64,000 nucleotides of DNA, taken from positions 55,930-119,929 of the forward strand of contig JAQIWT010000002.1 in assembly GCA_034696485.1 (NCBI GenBank). The letters are read 5' to 3'. The position numbers were made by a program, and so were the translations under genes. Each line of letters starts with the position of its first letter. The stretch's first letter is position 1. Source of the DNA: Isohypsibius dastychi (Eukaryota; Tardigrada; Eutardigrada; Parachela; Isohypsibiidae). The notes below the pieces were generated by a model. That model made no database searches, was not told the DNA's origin, and was given only the letters and a program-made list of their open reading frames with translations. This document shows, piece after piece, positions 28,165-40,765 of this stretch.

Positions 28165-30704
28165 ATGAGCAAGGTCGGGAATCTGAAAATGTGAGTGTTC
28201 AACGACGAGAGTTTAAAGTAAAACAAATATTTCATGTTTTATTTATTTCATTCTTATTCGCTCCCAGTGAATTACTCCTCTTATTTGACAGTCTTGTCGT
28301 GGGCGATGTGGAAGGTCGCTTTTCCGCCATATTCTCCAAAATATCGAACATCAACCAAAAGAATGGACCATTTGAGGTATAATATTTTGGTTTACTTTAC
28401 CAATGCAAAAAATTGGAATCGTTTTTGGCATGTGTTCATATTATGCATCTAGCTTTATGGCACACGCCGGTTTCATCCGGATTGATGTGATGTGTTGTAG
28501 ATGGTTTTTTGTGTGGGAAACTTTTTCGGAGACAACAATGAGGAATGGGCTGAATTAGAGAGATGTACTCTTACAGGTACGAAAAAACGACCGGCGCTTG
28601 TTCTCAGTTTGCGTTTGCCTCCGGACAAAAGTGTTCGTCCTTTCAGTTCCTTTGCCTATGTACATCCTTGGAGCAACGTTTCCGGAACATCTGCGATATT
28701 ACAAGAGCAGCGATGGCGAAGACTTGGTTCCGAACCTTACTTTTCTCGGTAAAATAAATCTCTCCCCCACATTTCTTTCGGAAAGAAATTTTTCGTCGAC
28801 GAATGTTGAGCTTAATAAAAGATTTGGGCTTCCTAGGAAAGCGAGGAATTTTCACGTTCAGTTCAGGCTTAAAAGTCGCCTACTTGAGCGGGATTGAATC
28901 TCCGGACCCGGATGCCAATCCTGATCTCACCTTTGGCCTTCAAGACGTCGAAGAAATCGTGACACTCACCGGCGGAAACTCCAGCATGGGAATAGACGTA
29001 TTACTGACCTCGCAGTGGCCCGCAGGCGTCGAAACTCAAGGAAACCCAACAGTTCGTCAATTTCCACCATTACGCTTGTACTTCCGGTGAATTCAACTAG
29101 CTGGGATAATTTCAGAGTGCTGAATCTTCGAAATTTGGATCGCCTTTAATTTCCCAGTTGGCTGTCGCGCTGAAACCTCGTTATCACTTTGCCGGACTGG
29201 CGGATACTTTCTATGAACGCATTCCTTACAGAAATCACGAAATTCTCGCGGAAAGTAGTATTCATGTCACGCGGTTCATTGGGTTGGCTTCCGTCGGAAA
29301 TCAAAGGAAAGAACGGGTAAGTTTCAGGAAATTTGATAAATTGAAAAAAACTGTATGAATAGAACGGTTTTCTCGAACAGTCCGTCTACGCTTTCAACAT
29401 AATTCCCATGTCGAAGATCTCCCTCGTTGAGCTGAGGAAACAACCGGACAGCTGCAGTCAATGCCCGTTTGAGAAAAAACCAATTCGGACGAAAAAGGAG
29501 AAAGCAGAAGACATCATCGCTCATCAGTATTTCTACGATGTCGTATCAGGTCCGGGAGATGACCGGAAGCGAAAAGGTGCTTTTCAAGAACGCGGGAATA
29601 AACGCCGTCAGGAAGGCGAAGGTACGGGTAACTTTGTTTTGTTCAAGTGATATTCTCATAAATTTATCTTTTTTATCCAGAACAAACTCCTGCATCTTGT
29701 TGGTTCTGCTTGAGCTCGCCGGATGCAGAGAAACACCTCGTTGTCAGCGTTGGACTTCATGTGAGTTTTTCTGATATTAACGTAATAACATCATGCTTTT
29801 TATTGAGACTGAATCAAATTTTATCCACCATTCTAATTTTTCGGTGTTTTTTGTGTTGTGGTTTTTTGATTTTTTATGCATAAGCTGTTTTCGCAATACA
29901 GACGTATGTCGCTCTGGCGAAAGGTGGTTTGACGCCCGACCATGTGCTGATTCTCCCTATTTTCCATCTTCGTTCGTATCCCGAATTAGACGATGAAGCA
30001 TCGGCGGAAATCGACCAGTACAAATCCGCTCTCCGGAAATATTTTGCGGAGCGGAACAAATCTGTGGTGTTTTTTGAAAGAAATTTCAAATCGAAACATA
30101 TGCAATTGCAAGTCGTTCCCATACCAAAGACTGATCCCGAAAAGATCAAGCAGCTGTTTCTGCAGAGAGCGGAAGAACTGCAGCTGAAGCTGACAGAAAT
30201 TCCCTCACGATCAGATGTCAGACAGGTATGATATTCTGGTTACTATTTCTCACAGTTGGTCTAAAAAAACACGAATAACGTTGAGAAACAGCGATTGAAA
30301 TTTTACTGTTGATGAATCTCTTCATAAATTACAGTTCAATGGAATTCGTTGTCGTAACGAGCAAGAATTTGGAGTATTTCTTACTTTATCTTTTCAGATA
30401 ATAAAACCGGGTCTGACGTTCTTCTATGTGGAATTGGAGAATAACGACAAGCTCTTTTACAAAATTGATCAGAAAGGTTTTCCGCTGCAGTTCGGAAGGT
30501 ATAATTTATTCGATCATGTCTTGATTTATTTTTTAGCTGTAATGAATTTCCTTCTTCAACAGAGACGTTTTAGCGGACCGGTCACTTCTCAATATGCCTG
30601 AACGGGTCGACTGGAGAGAATGTCAGGCTTCCAAAGATGAGGAAACGAAAATGGCAAATTCATTCAAAGAATCTTTCAAACCTTATGATTTTAATTTTGC
30701 ATAG
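28165..30704 (+). CDS. CWF19L1: CWF19-like protein 1
   Basis: Eleven exons: 28165-28190, 28292-28376, 28501-28576, 28647-28748, 28837-29051, 29116-29316, 29381-29621, 29681-29760, 29902-30225, 30398-30498, 30563-30704; 530 aa (human about 538). The family is linked to the spliceosome and is homologous to the Drn1 cofactor of lariat debranching. The N-terminal phosphoesterase-like part shows [57 protein letters not shown] and [10 protein letters not shown] basic linker follows, then the CWF19 HIT-like part: [36 protein letters not shown] and [19 protein letters not shown] with the HIT-type H.Q.Q.V. It ends with PLQFGRDVLAD and a final SFKPYDF. No disruptions. Confidence 0.96.
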
Positions 30705-30855
30705 ATGGTCATTGTTTTTGAGAGGTTTCATCATGTCTTATATTTCGCGCGAATTCGGTCTTTTGGATGGAGGTTCTAGTTGAATCCAGTAACGGAGCAT
30801 TTGTCACTACGCTGTGTAATTTCCGGACGGATTCGTCAGCTGACAAGTTGTGGCC

Positions 30856-32132
30856 TCAGATTATGAGCTCAGGTTCTGTGCTGGGCACGCGGGCATCTCC
30901 CCCACCTGTTGCATTCGGATAAATGAAGTGAGTTTGAGAGCTCGGTGTTTTATGGAAGTATTCTTCATCTTCGTCCTCCTCGGTTTCATCCGATATATCT
31001 GAGAGGTCTTGTGGGTCCACACAGTCAGTGACTGACCAGCCTTTTCTGATTGTCCCGTTGAGCGCGAGTCCCATTTCGACGTCCGGTAGTAACGACCAAA
31101 CATTCAATCCTCGCGGAGCTGTTCCACCCCAGACATCAAAGCTCAGCGTCCGACCTTTCAAAAACAATTGGGATCTCAGTCTTATTTAAATTTGATGTAA
31201 TTCAACTGGGTATTTGCTCTCGGCAAGAAAATTTTAATTTCTTCTGACAAGAAATTTAATTTTAATTTAAACAAATTGTTAATTTCTTGTGAGGAGCGTA
31301 CAAGTAGTAATTAGTTATTCATGAGTACCAATATTTTCATTAGTCGGATGGTAATTAATCGAGCGATGAGGTACGATAAATTTATGAAAGTAATTGAATT
31401 ATCGTTAATCAATTGGAAATTTGACGTATTACTTTTTGAATGCTTCAGTGACGCGTTTTGCTTCGGGCTTTTAATAGAAACATCAATACTCAGAAAATAT
31501 GCGCCAAAACTTAGAATGGAATAAACACCTAAATCACTGTGCAATTTGGACTCAAGAACGATAAGACCCTTTGTTGCTATTGAATTTAACTTTATTACTA
31601 TCAACTTTATTATGTCTCAAAGCGCTATTCTGTTGTGTTCAGATTGGTACTGTATTCATCTAAAATTTGAATAAAGGAAATCCAGAGATGTAATAAAACA
31701 ATTCATTTCTTTGCTGGTAGTTACATTATCATGACATTATTATTACATTATTATTTCATGTATCATAAAATAAACCATGAAACACGATTAAGAATCGAAT
31801 ACCAATAACCCAAATTCACATTTTGGCAACATTGTTGCGGTGGTATTTACTTTCTCACCTTGTCCCCAAGTTTGACAGAAAACCAGCGTCTCATTAGGGT
31901 GTTTCGTCGAGAAACTAAAGTGGCACATTTTTGCGGCTCCTAGTTCATTCTCCCCAATATCCAAATCATCACAAATAATCCGTATCGATATCGGCCAACC
32001 ACAGGAATTAATCACGCTGACAATATTCAAATTTGGCTCATTTTGCGATGTCAGCTCCATCATCAAGAGCGCCTGGACTTCGTTAAAATCCGCAGCTGGA
32101 AGGATCTCGAACTGCGCCACCTTTCCAGACAT
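30856..32132 (-). CDS. Unknown protein with acidic C-terminus
   Basis: Exons 32132-31859 and 31154-30856, phase 1 junction, 190 aa. I do not recognise the family. The first half (starting MSGKVAQFEILPAADF) looks like a compact beta-rich domain with several Cys. Across the junction the sequence continues WGQ-GRTLSFDVWGG, and the second half holds an acidic run (DLSDISDETEEDEDEEY) before a short polar tail. The 704-bp intron is AT-rich and unusually long here, so an intermediate exon or a different acceptor is possible. The gene is convergent with CWF19L1; the stops are only about 150 bp apart. Confidence 0.6.
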
Positions 32133-32984
32133 TTTGAAATCGGCAATATTCAAAAATGATCGCAGTAAAACTGAGTGAATTCACTTCGCATTACATCAGT
32201 TCGATAACGATTTTTTTACGACGTGACGATCAGATGATCGTTGGAAAACAAACAGGCTCGATACTGTTTGTTCGAACAGAATGTGTCGGCAAGTATTATG
32301 GCTTTCGGCAATTGTTGGCTTCAAACAGTCCAGCTCGATTAGAAAACCTTCGTTTCAGAGCCTGAGTCTTATTTCTGCTGACACGGTATTTTCTTTTCTC
32401 GGGTGCATGCTGATCCGATGATTGACAATGGCATTAAACAACTTGAAATAACAAAGGACCCGCAGCGCTTGACCGGAAAGAACTCGATAACCTAGACTGA
32501 TTTGCAGTTTTCAAACCTCCAGTTTAAACTTTATGACGAAAACTGTGGAAGGTTGATGCGAAATATTGAAGCAGAAATACATCTTTGAAAACAGATTCTG
32601 TCGGATTTTAGCATGCCGATTACGTGAGTCCAGCGGGATGGAGATTCCTTTGAATGAATGAACCCCCTTCTTGTTCTAATCTCCGTTACTCGCATGTATC
32701 GAAATATGGCGAATATGTTTCATCATACAAAACCAAAACTAGGTACACAACTGGGCACGCGATTTTACCGCACGCAAAGGTCAAGAAAACAATCATGACA
32801 TGGCAAACCCGCAATTTGAATGCCCCCAACAACATAACACCAACACTAATACTGAAAATAATGTAGACGAGCAACCAACTTCAAAGGTCACGGGCAGACT
32901 AAGTAGTAGGTGTTTCTTCTCATAATGATAAGATTCTGGTCCAATATGGGTTGTAACAGTGTTGACGGGTTGAATATGATTATA
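32133..32984. other. Intergenic, no gene seen
   Basis: Between the start of the unknown gene and the 3' end of the first ferritin. No feature recognised. Confidence 0.5.
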
Positions 32985-33819
32985 CTACAACGACTCGTGG
33001 TCGAACTGATATTCGCCAAGTCCTGGACCCACACGCTTGAGATTAGTAATCTTCTTCGCCAGCTCTTCAATCAGGTCTACTTGGTCTTTTAGAAGCTCAC
33101 TTTGGATGAAGTCCATCAGCTGAAAAGAGAAATGTACGGTAAATTATATCACATAGCATTTGTTCAAACCAGCTACGGTGGAAAATTATGTCGGTCACAA
33201 AAAAGTTTCACTTCCGGTCAACCGGTTGCATTGCATTACGGTTTATTAGATGAAAAAAATGAAAAGCTGAACGGATAAAAAAACGACCATAGGATCGTTT
33301 AAAAAACATACTTTTGATGAATTCAATATTCAGATATGTAATCAGCTTATTCCAAAGAGCTCAAACGGTCAAGTACCTGTGCATCCCGATGCTTTTCGGC
33401 GACATCTCGCATTTCCAACAGCGACTGATTTACGTTTTTCTCCAGCTGAAGAGCAGCCTGCATGGCTTCGAAACCGTTTCCTCAGTCATCCTTCTGTGGC
33501 GATTTGATTTCACCAAATACGATGCGACCACCTGAAGCGCAGAAAAAAACTGTGAACGCGAATTCTGATGTAAACACATCCGCGTTATTTAACCTCGCTT
33601 GTTTTGGTATTTGATCAAACGGTCAGCATCCGAACGGTCTGCATCGCAGCGTTTCTGGAAGTATTTCGCAAAACCTTCCAGTGCCACATCATCACGTCCG
33701 AAGAATCCAGCCATGGACAAGTACATGTAGGAAGAATTCAGTTCCACGTTGATTTGGCGATTGATTGCAGCTTCCGATTCTGCGTGATAATTTTGACGCG
33801 CCAGACTAGGGTAAGCCAT
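32985..33819 (-). pseudogene. Ferritin with in-frame stop
   Basis: Exons 33819-33594, 33531-33377, 33119-32985; a 171-codon ferritin frame with the same intron positions as the next gene. Splice sites, start and final GLGEYQFDHESL are all intact. The codon at 33484-33482 is TGA where the paralog and ferritins generally have Trp (QKDD-W-NG). Translation would stop after about 92 residues, before helices C-E, giving no cage subunit. It may be a recent pseudogene, a polymorphism or a base-call error; the otherwise perfect frame argues that the stop is recent. Metal-site residues: the Glu and Tyr of the first helix are present (INVE, SSYMY), but the EEREH box reads ADRSD, as in the paralog. No iron-responsive element with a CAGUGN loop was found upstream. 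Confidence 0.8.
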
Positions 33820-34445
33820 TTTCGTAGCAAATTTAACGTTTTTAGGGATCCTCCAAACCAGCTGAGTCGACGATTTTGCAACGTTCAAGTCCAAGTAAAA
33901 GGAAATTCAAAGAAGCAACTCGCAAAATGCCAAGAAACGTTTCTATTGCAGCTGCGAGCAACTCTTATAGAGGGATGTCCAAAGGCGTGGTCCAGTACTA
34001 TTCCATTTCCTCAGTGGAATGACACGTGAAACCACTGAGCATGCCATGTCCATTGTCCATTAATGGAACCAGTCTGCCCTCTTGCCGGCGTTATTCGCAA
34101 AACATATCTGGTTGCTTCTCGGAATTGCTTCCGAAATAACCAGCAAAGCATTTGTAGCAAATTCATTTATAAACGTGCACAGCCGTCAACGGTCAACCGG
34201 CAAGAGTTTAAAACGCGCAATCGGCAAGTACGGGTATTCGGTCAGTTTTTATGATTTCAGACTGATAGCCAGGTCAAGAAAGCCGAAAAACACGGGGATG
34301 TCCATGATTTAATACGACCGAAAAACACTTATCACTCGAGTAGATCATTATTTGCTGTGAATGTGATCCAGATAATTAATCATCGAAAACTAGATATCGC
34401 AGAAAACCAGAGCGAGCCAGTCAGAAGCAGAATGCACAGCTTCTT
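33820..34445. other. Spacer between the two ferritin genes
   Basis: Contains a perfect 8-bp inverted repeat (34010-34017 with 34032-34039, 14-nt loop) about 200 bp upstream of the first ferritin start. The loop does not fit the iron-responsive-element consensus. Nothing else recognised. Confidence 0.5.
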
Positions 34446-35190
34446 TCAGCCAAGGGTCTCGTGATTGAACTGATATTCGCCCAAGCCCGGACCAACACGT
34501 TTCAAATTGGTGACATGGTTAGCTAGAGTTTTGATAAGACCGACTTGCTCCTCCAGCAACTTTTCCACGAAATCAGTCATCTGAAAGATAACAACCGTGT
34601 TTTTGTCTGTTATTTCAGAAAGTACAACACAAGATCTGAAATCTCAGAGAATTTCTGAAAGAGCCAGAGAAATCGAACTACGTACTTCACCGAAATTTTA
34701 GAACAAATTCAGTGACGTGGCCAAAACGAACTTTCTGAAAAAGGTCACCCACCTGAGGATCGCCATGTTTATCAGCGACGCTATGAACTTCCAGAAGTGA
34801 CTGGTTGACTTCTTTTTCCAGCTGAAGTGCGACTTGCATGGCTTCCAATCCGTTTGACCAGTCATCCTTCTGTGGTCGCTTGACATCACCAAAAACAACT
34901 CGGCCACCTAGAATTTTGTAAAAACTGAAACTGGATTTCCTTTTGGATGAAGTGCACAAAAATCTACCTCGAGTGTTCTGATATTTGATCAAACGCTCGG
35001 CATCAGCCCGATCAGCATCACTGCGTTTCTGGAAGAATTCGTGAAAGCCCTTCAAAGCAACATCATCGCGATCGAAAAATCCAGCCAAGGATAGATAAGT
35101 GTAGGAAGCGTTGAGCTCGACATTAATGTGGCGGTTTACGGCAGCTTCGGATTCAGCATGGTAATTCTGACGCGCAAGACTGGCCGACAT
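34446..35190 (-). CDS. Ferritin subunit
   Basis: Exons 35190-34968, 34907-34753, 34580-34446; 170 aa. It assembles 24-mer iron-storage cages in the cytosol. The frame shows [22 protein letters not shown] and the four-helix bundle to GLGEYQFNHETLG, with no signal peptide. Of the H-chain ferroxidase residues, the helix-A Glu (INVE) and Tyr (SYTY), the helix-C Glu (ALQLEKEV) and the Gln (EEQVGLI) are present. The helix-B EE..H box is ADRAD, so Glu62 becomes Asp and His65 becomes Asp (human numbering). Iron oxidation may be weaker or need a partner; this is inference. Same three-exon layout as the damaged copy 0.6 kb downstream, so a tandem duplicate. Confidence 0.95.
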
Positions 35191-35464
35191 TTTCGAAACG
35201 ATGATATTCTGGTCGAACAAAACGCTTCCAGAAAATCAAAAGGCTATGAAATTGGATATGACGACAAATTTAAATCCAACTTCAACGCTGTCACTTTATC
35301 GCATCAAACAAAATCGGTCACGAACTATCGCGATAATCGGTCCAAATTCCATCAGATTCAAAGACTACATTCAAGAAATGTCAAGTCATTCGATAACCTG
35401 ACTTGTGAGTAATTATTCTCGCGAAACGTAAAGAATATTCACCAATATCAGAAAACTTGACCAT

Positions 35465-37017
35465 CTACTTAACAGGACAGCCAGTAAGTGTGGAAGACAC
35501 CACGTTGCCCTTACCGGCGACAATTAAAGGATGACCCTTGTAAGTGGCGATCTTCTCCGCATTCATCGACAAATCCGGAGCGACGGTCTCCCAGATTTTC
35601 TTTTTCGGGTTAAGCTGGGCATCCGGAGTGCCGGGGAAATCCGCACAGGATACGCGATCACCCGGTTGACTCCCTTTCGGTGGGCTGAGGACCTCCACTT
35701 TTTCTGGAGTACTGGCGCACATAACCATCCCTGAAAAATAATATATTGCCGAAAAACTAAATCAATCTACGCAATCAAGAATTTAACAGAACAAACTGAA
35801 AACCACAAGGACAACTACATTATAACGGTAAAAATGTCTAAAAATCGACATCATATTTCTTCATAATAATGATTATGAAAAATTTACCAAAAACTAAAGA
35901 GGCACCAAATTTTCCGAAAGAATGAAAATCAAAAGTGGTGGAGACAACTAACCTTCCGACATGACCCCACGCATTTTGGCCGGTTTCAGGTTGCAAAGAA
36001 CGACGACCATCCGATCCTTCATCTCCTCAATGGGGACAAACTTGACCAAACCGCTAACAATTGTTCTTGGCTTGTCCTCGCCCAGATCAATCTTTTCCAC
36101 GTACAGCGACTCGGCATCGGGGTGTTTTTCAACTTCCACGATTTTTCCAACTCGGAAATCCAGCCTGGAAACGGTGATCGACTCATCTCCATCCTTCTCC
36201 GCTTTCGTGGCATCATCTTGACTTGCAGCAGGTTTCGACTCCTGAAGTGAAACTTCGTTCATTAACAATTAAAACCATCAACTAGGAATAATACGAAATA
36301 TCTCGAGAAGACCGAAAACGAAAAAATTGTACGTACCTTTGCGGCTTCCTTCGGTTTTTCCGGCTTTTTCTTGTCAGTAGTTTTGGTCTGCTGCAACAAA
36401 AAAATCAGAAATTTTAACAGAAGGGTCTGCAATAGGTTCGTACGTCTGGAGCAGGTTTCACTTCCGGTTGCTGGCCATCCACTTTCTTTGCGCTCTCATT
36501 CTTCGATTTTTCCGAGACGGCAGTTTTAACCTCATTTTGAGAGGAAGATTCAGCAGAGGTCGACATTCCTTTCTGGAATGTCAAAATATGTCAAAAATAA
36601 CCGCAAGGAAAACGAAAACAAGTCTTCCACGAAGACGAAAAAGACCAACAAACGACGATTGAAAATGTTATTCAACCATATTTAACTTTCGAGCAAGCCT
36701 AAAAAAGATGCGAAAAGCAGCCCGGAATCAACATACACAGTGGGGAACGCAAAAAGACATACCTGATTCAAAAGGAAGACTTTGAGAGCCAGCGGAGGCT
36801 GTCCTCGAAGAACATCATGCACAGCGATCTGCTTCATAATTTCCAGCATTTCTCTTTGGATACTTTTATTCTCATCCTTCAACTTTTGCAGCTCGACAGA
36901 TGCATCTGCTTGCTTTGATGTTCCAAGGACTTCGCTAAGTGAATCCAGTTTGTTTTTAACATAAACAAGCTCTTTGTCGATTTCGTTGAACGTATCCACA
37001 ATTTGCTTTGCCGACAT
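35465..37017 (-). CDS. AIMP1: AIMP1/p43, aminoacyl-tRNA synthetase complex scaffold
   Basis: Exons 37017-36763, 36572-36444, 36390-36337, 36241-35953, 35730-35465; 330 aa (human 312). Residues 1-85 are a helical, leucine-heptad region (starts [10 protein letters not shown]) that in other animals binds arginyl-tRNA synthetase. Residues 86-165 are Lys/Pro/Glu-rich. The rest is the EMAPII-type tRNA-binding OB fold: [67 protein letters not shown] and the C-terminal NPKKKIWE. No disruption. The start is shared with a divergent promoter towards RECQL. Confidence 0.95.
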
Positions 37018-37672
37018 GATAACTGGATGCTGCAAGAAAAAGCTAGCAGCCACGGAATTTTGTGAACATGAGAATAAAAAAGTACCTCGAGACTGAAAAG
37101 AAAGGAAGAGGAATATGCTCGCCGGAGGATTCGTGGCAAAATCATCAACTTCGGCGAAATGATTCAAAAACGAGTTTTGTCTGGACCAGCGGCTGTCGTG
37201 ATTGAGATCCAAAAAACAAAGATGTTATACGTTGCAGCAGTTGATCCACGTTACCCACCGAGATCTGAAGATATCAAAACAGAAAGTAATTCAGACTCAC
37301 AAACCGAATACACTTCCGGGACTCGTACTCGAAAATCCCCCCACCCCCCCCCACCCACCTTCACCGTTAAGGGTCCACAACAAAACAGCAAACCAATGAA
37401 GTTAGTTGGCACACCACTGAAAATGAAAACAACGTTACATACGCCTGTGAATCTTTGTTGTGGTTTTGGACTTGAAAATCGGAAATTCGGAAATATTCTG
37501 AACTGGTCCTTTCGTGTCCTTCATGACATACTTTAAGTTGCAGCTTCCAAAGTTCGGAACAATTGTTTGCGTACAGGATATGCAGTTGCGTCCCTGAGTG
37601 ATTTCGTTTGGACTGACCGGATAGGAATTGTTCCTGGAGAGAAAAAGCGGAATTGATCGCTGCGATTGTGCG
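37018..37672. promoter_or_regulatory. Candidate bidirectional promoter, AIMP1 / RECQL
   Basis: 655 bp between the two start codons, containing a C-rich tract near 37338-37362. It presumably holds both 5' UTRs. Shared control is inferred from spacing. Confidence 0.4.
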
Positions 37673-40301
<2,629 letters not shown>

Positions 40302-40765
40302 TGTGATCAAGAAAATTCAGTACCAATTTTTGATGTTCATATTTTTTTGAATCTCTACCCGGCCGCCGGATATGATGTTGTTTCCTAAAATTTTAGTATT
40401 TTCTTCTGAGTCATGCTCATGCAAAAAAAAAATTCGTACTCTGGATCACAAGTTTCCGTTTGAAACAGACCTAGAAAGATTGTTATATTCGTTCCGGAAA
40501 CCAAAATACCCCTAAAACTACAATTTAATTTCCCAAACAAGTCAATCAACAATTCCCAGCAGAAAAACATAATGAGGCTCACATGATTCGGAGCCAAAAA
40601 CTGACCGCATGCAAAGTGTGTGATTATCCAATTGATAACTAATAGTCCATTACAATGCAAAAAAAAACAAGATCAAACAACAGATTTTCTGCGTACAGTT
40701 CAGGTGCAAAAAAACCTAATTTCATGAGACCCTGGGAAATTCACTCCGCAGTTTTATTCCGCGCT
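40302..40765. other. Convergent 3' spacer
   Basis: AT-rich, between the stops of RECQL (+) and the unknown gene (-). No other feature recognised. Confidence 0.55.

Noticed and set aside
31311-31604. 97-codon open frame in the long intron of the unknown gene
   Set aside because: AT-rich, no features, and no splice sites in phase with the flanking exons.
33482-33484. Selenocysteine or stop readthrough at the ferritin TGA
   Set aside because: The position is Trp in the paralog and in ferritins generally, not Cys, and I saw no selenocysteine-insertion-type hairpin; a nonsense change is simpler.
33820-34060. Canonical iron-responsive element upstream of ferritin
   Set aside because: The CAGTG present lies in a stem rather than a six-base loop, and the flanking bases do not pair as the consensus needs.
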